DNA of 64,000 nt, taken from NCBI RefSeq assembly GCF_018873765.1, contig NC_057925.1:47275010-47339009 (forward strand), read 5' to 3'. Within the stretch, counting starts at the first letter, position 1, and each line of letters begins with the position of its first letter. A program made the position numbers and the translations under genes. The notes below the pieces were generated by a model. The model did no database searches, had not been told where the DNA came from, and saw nothing but the letters and a program-made list of their open reading frames with translations. The stretch comes from Telopea speciosissima (taxonomy: Eukaryota; Streptophyta; Magnoliopsida; Proteales; Proteaceae). This document shows, one piece after another, positions 21,350-31,054 of the stretch.

Positions 21350-21520
21350 TTTGTCATCTCGTTTTCTTTTTCTGTTTCTTGGCATTGAGTGGAACAAGAC
21401 ACCCCAGTCCCAATGCAGATCTCAAGACTCCCAACACACATCTGTTTTTTGTCTTTTCTACTTCGTCTTCTTTTTGTTTATGCTTCTTGGCATTGAGTGG
21501 AACGAGACTCCCAACGCAAA
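21350..21520 (-). repeat. Partial tandem duplication at the 3' end of F-box gene 2
   Basis: The block CTTGGCATTGAGTGGAAC followed by AGAC-CCCA occurs at ~21,379 and again at ~21,487. On the reverse strand it encodes the C-terminal words seen in the F-box paralogues (GVSFHSMPR and a decayed relative). This is a local duplication of about 108 bp covering the gene end. Confidence 0.6.
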
Positions 21521-22622
21521 ACAATCTGGAATGTTAATAAACCTAAGCTTACTAGCTCTTTGACTACGGGGATCATACATGAACAGTGCTGTAAAATTCT
21601 TTTCGAGTAAAACTTCCCCATTCTTTAAAAAACATATAGGTTTTAAGCCGTAATCCAAATAACCTTTTGTACGGATTGAGAACTGTTTCTCCCAAGAGTC
21701 TCTCACGCCGTAATCTTTCATCACCCAAATCTCAACACGTTTACCACTGTAGATGTGACAGAGCAGACAGAGTTGTCCTTGGAGAACACAGATGTCAAAC
21801 TCTGGCATTTCACCGTCCACAAATTGAGGCAGTAGCACCTCTCCATACTCTTCATCTTGAAGATCAAAGGAACCGATAATAGTGGAGCAAGTGTCAAGAT
21901 CCCTGTTCCGAATTCCAATCCAATGAAGAGCAGAATTTGCAAGAACCCCACAATTCTCATTACCCATGATGAGAGAGAAAGGCAGATCCGCGATTCTTTT
22001 CCATAAGTTGGTTTTAAGTGAGTAGACTTGCACCTCTGAAATAAAATAGTCATATTCGGACAGTGCAATTCTTACAAGCTTGTAATCATCGGTGATGGGA
22101 TCGTAACCAAATCCATAAACAAATTCAAAATCATGAGAACAGTCATTAATCTCTATAGGAGTATTAGGTATCTTATGATGCCTTATGATGCCTTCTAGTA
22201 GAAGGATTCCAAAAGAATACGGGAAAGTCTATATCATCGGCTATACAGAGTAAGCCATTGCAAGCACCCCATATTCTAGATGAACATTCTAGAAAGTCAG
22301 GCTGATGATGATCGAGTGTTACCAACAGTTGTTGTTCGGAAGCAACATCTAAGTCGAAAGAGCAGATTGAATCAAAAGAGTAGAGATGATCAGTAACAAA
22401 AATGAGGCTGTTCTCGTGGTTATTTCTTGCAAGGGATCGGTTGAGATGCATTTTGACGAAAGCAGGATTAATTATAAGAGCACACCAGGGTTTGCATACG
22501 CACTTGAATCTTAGAAGAGACTTGACTGGAAGCCTGGAAAGTATCTCCACAATGATGTCCTCGGGAAGATTGTTCTTAGTTTCCATTGCCTCTTCTTCGC
22601 TTAGCTCTTTGACATCCGCCAT
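21458..22622 (-). pseudogene. F-box/FBA protein gene broken by a 10-bp duplication
   Basis: An intronless F-box gene read from ATG at 22,620-22,622 (MADVKELSEEEAMETKNNL). F-box at residues ~20-65 (LPEDIIVEILSRLPVKSLLRFKCVCKPW), then the FBA domain (NGLLCIADDIDFPVFFWNPSTRRHHK, YGFGYDPITDDYKLVRIAL, KTNLWKRIADLP, VLANSALHWIG, VEIWVMKDYGV, LFMYDPRSQRASKL). The 10-bp word CTTATGATGC is present twice in tandem at 22,172-22,191. This throws the frame off right after STRRHHK. Apart from that, the two halves are in good frame, with no other stop to 21,458. Without the extra unit the gene would be about 384 residues. The lesion is recent. A short F-box-only product could still be made. Confidence 0.88.
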
Positions 22623-23067
22623 CGCTATGGACTGGAATGGAGAGAGAAATATGAATAGGAAACACAACACTCATGTTTTGAACCCTTCCGAGCCTCACCC
22701 CTACCCCACGGCACCAACAATAAAGAAGATGAGAAACGTTAGTGAATATTGACGGATATCGAGTTCTTTTCTTTTTTTTTTTTTTTTTTTTTTGGGGTAA
22801 ACACGGATATTGAGGTTTCCTTACCTCTAATTCGGATTTCCTTTAAGAGTCTCCCATTCTTTATAAACTTTTATTTATATAAGGTATGTATATCACATTC
22901 TTTATAAATTTCTATTTATATTAGGCATATATATTACAGGATTTTATCCTTTCAAGCGCGGTATACACTTAGAATCTAACTGTAAAAATATGGGTAGCAA
23001 CGTCTTTTGATCTTCTAAAGTATTTGGTGGACGGTTGGATTCTCAAGTGCATATATCACATGCCATA
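22623..23067. other. Upstream region of F-box gene 2, repeat-like
   Basis: Holds a 26-base T run (~22,768-22,793) and repeated TTTATTTATAT words. An imperfect inverted repeat lies at ~22,955-23,065 (TATACACTTAGAATC against the complement of GATTCTCAAGTGCATA), MITE-like. No gene supported. The F-box gene promoter should lie in the first 100 bases, but no clear TATA box is visible. Confidence 0.4.
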
Positions 23068-23810
23068 TCATGCCTTCCTTAAATAGAAGTTTACAAGGAA
23101 TGGGAGATTGCTTGGAAAGACTGAATTAGAGGTTTGCCCAATAAGACATTCAACCGCTGAACTGATCCAATACACACCGGGCCCGCACTGGCACATATCC
23201 TGACACGCCCCAAGCAGCCTAGCGGCCTCTTGGATGCTAATTGAACACTCCCTAAGCGGGGTGTTTGCTAGAGAGGAACCGGATCCCAGGAATATATAGA
23301 AAAGAAGTAAACAAAATAAGTAACGGAACACATGGCACTTAAGTAGCGTAGTTGGAATAACTCCTCTCTCCATTGGCCGCCCAACAGAAGGAGCCCTCCA
23401 TCAAGGGATAAGGTGATTGAGTAGTGTTTGGGTACGCCCATTACACACCACAACCCAACCCAGGCCAAAGTCCTGCCGGCTAACAATCATATGCCCTATT
23501 GGTTTTGCAGTTTAGCTTGGCTATTGGATTTGGAGGCTTTATTTTTAATTTGAGGGTTCTCTGAGCTAGTGGTATTAGTATAGGGGATCTACAAACCAGG
23601 GCATGTTTTGGCAATTTATCAGGAAGAGAGAGGAGCTGCTAACGTAGCCCACCCACACTGGTTCTAGCTAATTTCGAGCTGATTTGGATTGGAATTGATG
23701 GACATGGATCTTGAGCTAGTGGTATAGGGGAACGCATCGATCGAGATCAGTTTTGACCATTTCTCAATAGTGTGAGGAGAGAAGACTTGGTCTTAGTCCA
23801 CCTACGAAAA
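23068..23810. other. Dispersed repeat region
   Basis: Bases 23,388-23,530 are a second copy of the repeat at 9,380-9,516 plus 10,599-10,620, here uninterrupted by the LINE. The region also has a short direct repeat around GAGCTAGTGGTAT (23,563 and 23,715). Reverse frames of up to 101 codons exist (23,068-23,373), with no domain recognised. No host gene supported. Confidence 0.5.
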
Positions 23811-24223
23811 GGAATGTAAACGGATACCCAAAAATTTGAATTTGATTCGCATTCGTATTCATTTAGGGATATCCGTAGCCATTTAGGGATATCCAAATTT
23901 TTATTCGAATAATCCAGAAAAAAATTATCTGATTGAAATACATAGGGAGCTAATGATATAGAGGGTTTTTGAAGATTCAAAAGGCCGGTTCTAAAGAATG
24001 AGGAAATGAGAATTATGAGACTAGAACATTTGAGAGTGAATTGTATTCGCTGTTTTGGGGGGGGGGGAGGAAGGTCTGGGTTACGCAAGTCAAAAATGTA
24101 AACGAATAGTCAAAAATCCGAATTCAATTCGCATCAGTATCCATTTAGGGATATTTGTATCTAGGCAAGAAATATCCGGATTCGACCACATCCGATCCGT
24201 ATCTGATCCGTTTACATCCCTAC
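23811..24223 (-). mobile_element. GTAAACGGAT-family MITE, copy in reverse orientation
   Basis: Ends with TTTACATCCC (24,211-24,220) and begins GGAATGTAAACGGAT, i.e. inverted ends of the family. The inside matches 34,946-35,437 in reverse: GGGTTTTTGAAGATTCAA, GAGTGAATTGTATTC, and a G run followed by GAGGAAGGTCTGGGTTACGC. No coding capacity. Confidence 0.7.
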
Positions 24224-24518
24224 CCACGATGACAGCTCAAAGAGGCTTTTCCCTTATTTTTATAATCAGATTGATGTTCGAAATCACCTCAATTTAAGTA
24301 AATTTTTACCTGATTGGACTAATCACAATCAACCATTGTGGAGAAAACTTAAGGCATGTTTTTATAAATCGGATTGGATTTGAGAGTATCACCAATTAAG
24401 ACCTAGAACTACTGACCCCTGATTCCTATTCACCTCTCCCAATATCTGAGTGAAAAACCGTTTTAAGTCTTGCCAATTTCTATCTTATTTGGATTGGATT
24501 GCGAATTTCTATCTTACA

Positions 24519-26327
24519 ATGAGATTCAATGGTTAACATTACATATTGACTGAGAAAAACTCTAGAAATTCTTTTCCACTTTCTTGTTAGTTATTCCAAG
24601 CATAAGTACAATGTATTGATTTTTGTATCAAGGTAACTCGATTATTGTTTTGAGGAGTCTTGATGATATCTTCAAGAGTCTTCATTTGTCTTCAAGAAAG
24701 TGGGTGTCACATCATCATCCACTAGGGTACATCAAGAGACATTGTATAGATTTTTCATTTAGTCTTCATTGATGATCCAGTGTTCTTGGACTTGAATTGG
24801 TCCTTAACAAAGAACCTGTCCTATTTGGGCTAGTTTTGTGATATGGTCTTCAAAATGTGGGTTGGGCCTACATCATTCCCCTTTTGTTGGAAAGAATTCG
24901 TCCTCGAATTCTTATCCCATGCTTCATTGATGCAAATTTCGCTGGGGTCAAATGGAAACATAAGGATTTTCCATTTGTAAAACATCTTCCAAAGGCAGGA
25001 AGATCAATTGAAATAAAACTAATGCTTCGGTAAAGTAGCACAATTAAGTCCTCATCCATGTTGCTAATTGCAACTTGTCCTTTCCTGCTATCGAGCATAG
25101 GGGTCATGTCATCTTTGGAGAGTACGAGAGCATCAAAAGAATTGTACTCCTCAACTTGGTATCCTACAAAAGAAATATAAAAACCTCGGAAAAAAACTGC
25201 AATTGAAACTGTTGTAAGAGCTGGTTCAAGCAAGTTGGAAGCACCAAGTGCGACTGGTTCGTTATCCAACTATTCATCGAACACCGGGGGTATGCTCCAA
25301 TCAATGAATGGGGCAAAACGAGTAGCTGAAATCTTATTCATCCTCTCCCCAAAAGCTCTGATACCAAAAAAAACAGGCCTCACCTAGGCTACTTGAACAA
25401 AGGATCGGGAGAATGATAGATCAAACAATTACAAAAGGCTAAACAAGATAGATTCGCACTCTGTCAATAAAATGATACTAACTCTCGACTCACAATTCGG
25501 TTTGGGGTAATTCAAATTAAGGATTTGAAATAATAGAATGGGATACAACTTTTATGAAGAAAGTTTCTCCAGATTCGCAATGTAGGTTATCTGAAATTGT
25601 ATTACAAATGATGACAATTGCAAGAATATGAAAGTAACTTGAATGGAGTGAAGGGTAGAGTTACTTACTTCTCTTCTAGGATGCAAATCAAATCGAATGG
25701 TGGCCTACAACTCTTTTAGAATGTAGGTAAACAACAAAATTCCTACTCTTCTAGGAAGGAGAGAAACTTCTCAAGATTTCTTAGTTGAATTCTTCAAGGT
25801 TCATAAAGGAAAACTCATCATGGTTCTAACAACATGCTCAAAGCAATTTCCATTCAAAACTCAAGCTCTATTACAAATAAGATAAGTAGGACTTTTATAG
25901 GTAAAGGAAAAGAAAATCTAAAAGTTCCTACGACATCTTGACCGTCCATTTACAATTAGATTCAATGGTTAATATTACATATTGACTTAGAAAAACTCTA
26001 GAAATTCTTTTCCACTTTCTTGTTGGTTGTTCCAAGCATAAGTACAATGTATTGATTTTTATATCAAGGTACCTCGGTTATTGTTTTAAAGAGTCTTGAT
26101 GCTATATTCAATAGTCTTCATTTGTCTTCAAGAAAGTGGGTGTCACGTCATCATCCACTAGGTACATCAAGAGACATTGTAGAGATTCTCCATTAGCAAG
26201 ACTAATCTTAGACTGGTTCTCTTTTGATCTGGTGTTCTTGGACTTAAGGTGGTTCTTAACTAAGAACCAACCTTGTTTGGGCTAGTTTTGTGATAGGGTC
26301 TTCAAGATATGGGCTGGGCTTGCATCA
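24519..26327 (-). mobile_element. Deleted LTR retrotransposon, reverse strand
   Basis: Read on the reverse strand. A 5' LTR of ~960 bp runs from 26,327 (TGATGCAAGCCCAGCCC) to ~25,366. It is followed by TGGTATCAGAGC at ~25,354-25,365, the classic primer site for initiator tRNA-Met. Then comes only ~480 bp of internal DNA, a purine tract (ACAAAAGGGGAA) and a 3' LTR starting TGATGTAGGCCC at 24,875. The 3' LTR matches the first ~355 bp of the 5' LTR and then stops at ~24,519. The internal stretch gives a 133-residue reverse frame (24,868-25,269) ending GRILSNK, probably the tail of a longer polyprotein. Superfamily undecided. The element is non-functional. Confidence 0.8.
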
Positions 26328-26795
26328 ACAAGGTTGTCTTTTGTTATAAGAACTTGCCTACATATTTTTTTTAAGTAGACTCACCTCATTCAAGGCCCAC
26401 CTTAAATCTTCATCTAGATTTTTGTCACAATGTACTCTTTCTATACATGCAATTTAAAGACTATCATAAACAAACATGATATTGTACTTGGGTTGTACAT
26501 GGGTGAAGATTCTCTATGGATGTTACATAAGAGATCATTTAGATAAGAAACCAGAACACGATTTTATAATTTCTATCATAGGGCGCAAAGGGCCTTAATA
26601 GTAACACGATTGTTCGTGTTTGATACAAGCAAATAATGACAAATCTCCCTACAGAAACATAAATATCGAATTCAATTTTGGCTAAAGAACATCAGAGATT
26701 CAGAATGTGATGCGTTGATCATCTTTCAATATGTATTCTTCAAAAGAAGATAGTGGCTAATTAGGCTCTGGTGAAAATCAATAAGATCTTATAAT

Positions 26796-28136
26796 TCTAT
26801 ACATGTATAATTCAAGCAATGGCGCATTGTCCTTCACAAGTTGTATCTTCACGTTCCTTTTTAGGGTGAATGAAAAATATATTCACAGCCCAGAAAAACT
26901 CCCCCAACCCCCCCCCCCCCAAAACAAATGGGAAAGAATAAGGAAAAAGAATAAAAATTATAAGGAGAAATCTCTTTAACAAAACAAAGGCCTACAACCG
27001 AATCAACCGACATCCCAAGACAGCCTGACACCTGAGCCAATCTGAAAAAACCTAAACCTTCATAAGGCATATACGTTTTTTCTTTTAAAGGTGTGATAAA
27101 TCTAGGATATAGAATTTTTTCTACAATTATGCAAACACCACTATAAGTCATTTATCAAATCTTAAGAGACTTGGATATCGATTCTGAATTATCATACGTT
27201 ATTGGAGGAAATTAATTACAAAACAAGTAGATTTTGTTTTACACTTACTTTGGCTTGTAACTTACTTGTTTTGTAATTTATTTTCTTATCTCGTAGATCT
27301 AGGAAATAAACTCATTGTTTAATCCTAGAATGACTAGTAGATGAACTTTCTATCAACCCAGTGGGTTTCGTTGGTCTTTTCTTCATTCATGTGTGTCATT
27401 AGTTGGCATATCTATGTTTTAAAAGACAGATTTTTTTTCCATTATCACTGAATATAAAGGACATATTCGATGCAATAAGTTACCAGATACTATGGATGAA
27501 TTAGAATATGCAACGAAGAGCAAATCATAAAAGATTTTTTCCATTTTAATTAAATGAGGCATATCTATGCTTTAATAAAATATTTTTTTTCCATTATCAC
27601 TGAATACAAATGAAAGATTTGATGCCATAAGTTACCAAATACTGTGGATGGATTAGAATATGTAACGAAGAGCAAATCAAAAAAGATTTTTTTTTTCCAT
27701 TTTAATTAAACATGATAGAATTTTCTTAGTTTTGCAAGACAACTCAACTTTATGAAGGCCAAGAACGGAGACTGGTACTCCAAATTCTGGTTACAACTTC
27801 GACATCTTTCTTAATTTTATTGCTTTTCATTTTAGAAGTTGAGAATCTTGGTTACGTACAATGTATTTTCCCCTTGGATATTATGTACGACATTGGAGTT
27901 TACATATTATGTCATGCATATGAACCATTTAAAAGGAATTGGCTCCATTGACCAATAATGTTACACATTGACATTTGAGCTTGTGGGTTGGGTCGAGGTT
28001 CAATTAAGACTTCAAAGCGATTTTTTTTTATACAATGATTTCAGAGACTGTTAATATTAGTTGGATGAGCTCAGCTTAAAACCCCAGTTGATAATAAATA
28101 ATGAATCAGCTCATGAAGCAAAGTAACTTTTGGATG
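26796..28136. repeat. Direct repeat, left copy, flanking the response-regulator gene
   Basis: About 1.3 kb repeated in the same direction at 33,291-34,893. Shared landmarks are TTCTATACATGTATAATTCA, AAGGAGAAATCTCTTTAACA, CTAGAATGACTAGTAGATGA and TATTATGTACGACATTGGAG. Within it a ~150-bp unit (TTTTTTCCATTATCACTGAA followed by ATGCAATAAGTTACCA) is tandemly repeated (about 27,420 and 27,585). There is no protein-coding evidence. Confidence 0.8.
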
Positions 28137-28404
28137 TAACATAAGATCAGATCTCAAATCTTGAAAAAAAAACCAGAGTATTGCAATGAGAAGACCCTTC
28201 CGCAAGCTTCAATATGCAAAAATTTGAATCCAAACACAATCCATAGAAAGAAGGGGACCTAGTTTATCATCATAACCATCAGCTAGGGACTAAGATTAGT
28301 ACCAAGCAGCATAGCTTGCTGCAACCCTCAAACGAAGAATCTTTTTAGACTGTCAAGACCAGATAAAAAAATTGAGATTGATTAATGAAAGAGCTCTGAT
28401 ACCA
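28137..28404 (-). other. Internal leader remnant of a copia-like element
   Basis: Read in reverse from the primer-site word TGGTATCAGAGC at 28,393-28,404. The following ~200 bp show no gag frame. This is probably the leader of the element whose LTR is the neighbouring feature. Confidence 0.35.
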
Positions 28405-28757
28405 CGTAATTTTTTAAGAACTAGGGAAACCAAAACCAAAGAAGTGAGAAGCGAGAGATGGGAGAAACTGAGAGCTGAAAGTAGAATGGTTTTTCGACAG
28501 AAGATGTCTCTACTATCGTCATAGCCTGATTATTTATAATAATAATTGTTGAAAATTACATAGTCCAATGTAAATGCTAAAACATAAACATATTAATAAA
28601 GTAATTAATTCCTAAAATAATACTAGTTACAATAGGAAAGAAAATCTAGAGTATCGTAGACTAAACCCAAACTTGTACTCCCATATTCCCACGGTTTGGA
28701 GCTCCATGGATTCCCAACCGAGATACACATAAGCTAACAACCTCAAATAGTCTAACA
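28405..28757 (-). mobile_element. LTR remnant with tRNA-Met primer site
   Basis: On the reverse strand a ~350-bp stretch starts TGTTAGACTATTTGAGG at 28,757. It has a TATA-like TTATAAATAAT near its middle and a CT-rich U5-like end. It stops directly at TGGTATCAGAGC. The final CA is changed to CG. No second LTR was found, so the element is truncated. It lies ~450 bp before the response-regulator start. Confidence 0.5.
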
Positions 28758-29090
28758 CTAAATGAACTAATTATGATCTAATTTTAATTACATATTAAAC
28801 AATGAAAATGATAGTTGGATTAAAATTTAGCAACTGTGCCAAGTAGTAAAATTGAGTGCATTAAAAATATTCCAACCGTCTAAAAATAAAAAAGTGTGAA
28901 GATTTCTTTCCATTAATAACATCCTAAAATTTAGGGTATTATAACATTTTGTGTTTGCCTGAGTCTTTTTAAAAATTGTAACTTTTGTCCAAAAATGTAA
29001 GACATTTAAGTATAAAACAGGCAAACAAAACCATGTGCTCTCTCTCTCTCTCCACCTAAAGCCATACCCTCTCTCCTCGTCCCCTCTATC

Positions 29091-29098
29091 TATAAAAG
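29091..29098 (+). promoter_or_regulatory. TATA box of the response-regulator gene
   Basis: TATAAAAG, preceded by a CT-rich stretch (29,040-29,089), 109 bp before the ATG at 29,207. It is followed by pyrimidine-rich DNA suited to a transcript start near 29,120-29,130. Confidence 0.65.
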
Positions 29099-29206
29099 CA
29101 ACATTTGTTCTCTGTGCTGTATTGTCTTCTTCCTATTTCTCCCCCATTGTTTGTTCAAGAATATCTTTCTCACCACACCCTTGTAGCTATCAAGATTAAA
29201 AAAAAA

Positions 29207-31003
29207 ATGGATTATCAAAGAGTCTTGATAGCCCAATCAAGCAGTACTAAACCCATTCGTGCGGGTATGCGGGTTTTGGCTGTGGATAATGATGCAACAT
29301 ATCTTAAGCTTGTTAATGAAATGCTACAAGCACTTCAATATGAAGGTATTTCTTGAAGTTTTCATGCTTTTTTTGTTTGCTAACATAGTGTTTTGTTTAG
29401 TTTTTTGGTATATGGTTCTTCAGTTATTACTAGGCTCATTTGACATATCTCTTTCTATTTCATTGTGGGAGGTAATCGTGGAAGGTCATCAAAGTTGTAT
29501 TCTATGCATTGATACCTATTTTATTATTGAAAGACATAAACACCTCCACCTCTATGTTTTTTCTCTCCACCACCCCCCCCTTTTTTTTTGTGAATCTAAG
29601 AAGCAAATACCCTAGGCTTCCATATGGTCTAGGCTTATAAAGTAGCAGTTTGTACACTATGTTTTATGTTTTTGTTGTAGGTCTAATTGGGGAATGCCAT
29701 GTTTATGGATACTTGTGGGTTTTTTAAAAAAAAATTATCTATGCTCTTTGGGAAGACATAGAGGTTTTAAGCATATGGAGTTTAAATAGTTCTATATCTT
29801 TCATGTATTGGTTTTCCATTGTTTCATGTTGATTGTAAAGTTTTCATCTTAAGGGAGCTAAAAGGAGCTGTCATGAAGAACAACTACAGATCTACTCTTC
29901 AAGTTTTGAAAATAGTTGAGCAATATTAGAAATTATACAAATAGTACTTCTTCCTTAAAGATTTTACATTGTGTTCCATTTGTAGTTGTCCCTATTAAAT
30001 GTGCATCTGATGCTTTGGCCATTCTTCGGGAAAGACAAGGAGGATTTGATATCATTCTAATGGATCTTGACATGCCTGAGATGCATGGAATTGCCCTCCT
30101 TGAGAGAGTTGAGGTTGAATTTAAGATACCTGTTGTTAGTAAGTTTTTTCCCCCCTTACTTGTTACTGTTGAAATTATTTATCCACCCGTGTCCCCTTTT
30201 GGATAGTCCGCTTTAGAGCTCCTGTTTGATAAACATATTGTTTCCTCCCTTTCTTATAAGGTCGGCCTTTTAGAGAAAATGATTCCAACATGGTATCAAA
30301 GCAGGCAGGGGTCACGGTATCGAATTCCCCTGGGAGGAAACATTTATCCACCCTTGTCCTCCTTTGGATAGTCTGCCGTGTTAGAGCTCCTGTTTGATAT
30401 ACAAATTGTTTCCTCCCTTTCCTATAAGGTCGGCCTTTTAGAGGAAGCGGTTCCAACAGTTACATTATTATTTTTTTTAATTTAAGGACTAAGATCTAAC
30501 TTTTTAATCCAGTGATGTCTGCCAATGATAAAGAAGTTGTTGCGTTAAGATGTTTGGAAAGTGGCGCTTCATTTTATCTTACAAAACCTTTAACTACAAG
30601 TGATCTAAGTAACCTTTGGCAGTATGTATACCTGAAGAAACGCAATGAAAACATGGTAATTGAGCAAATAGAGACTGTTAAAGAAGATAACATCACACAA
30701 AATATGTCAAGGGTAGATTGGAAGAAGAATGGGATTCACAACAAATTCTTGAATGCCATCAACCAAATAGGTCTTCATAGTAAGAAGTTTCTTTCTTAAG
30801 AGTTCAAAGCATCTCACTCATTTTTGTATGTCATATTGCGTTGGATTGTTTACACTAACCTTTTTTGTGGTAATATTTTTCTTTTCTAGATGCTGTTCCA
30901 ACCAGCATACTTGGGTTAATGAATACCCCTGGATTAACTAGAGAACAGGTTGCCAGTCATTTACAGGTATGCTACTCCTCATTGCTATTCTAGTTGCAAA
31001 ATA

Positions 31004-31054
<51 letters not shown>

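Noticed and set aside
23068..23486. Reverse ORFs of 101 and 72 codons
   Set aside because: Part of a dispersed repeat shared with 9.4 kb; no domain, no codon bias.
24050..24070. G run as a G-quadruplex
   Set aside because: A single homopolymer run inside a MITE copy, not four separate G tracts with functional context.
24868..25269. 133-codon reverse ORF as a host gene
   Set aside because: It sits between the primer site and purine tract of a deleted LTR element; no host domain recognised.
30175..30456. 93-codon reverse ORF with internal repeat
   Set aside because: It is the translation of the TRIM LTRs in intron 2.
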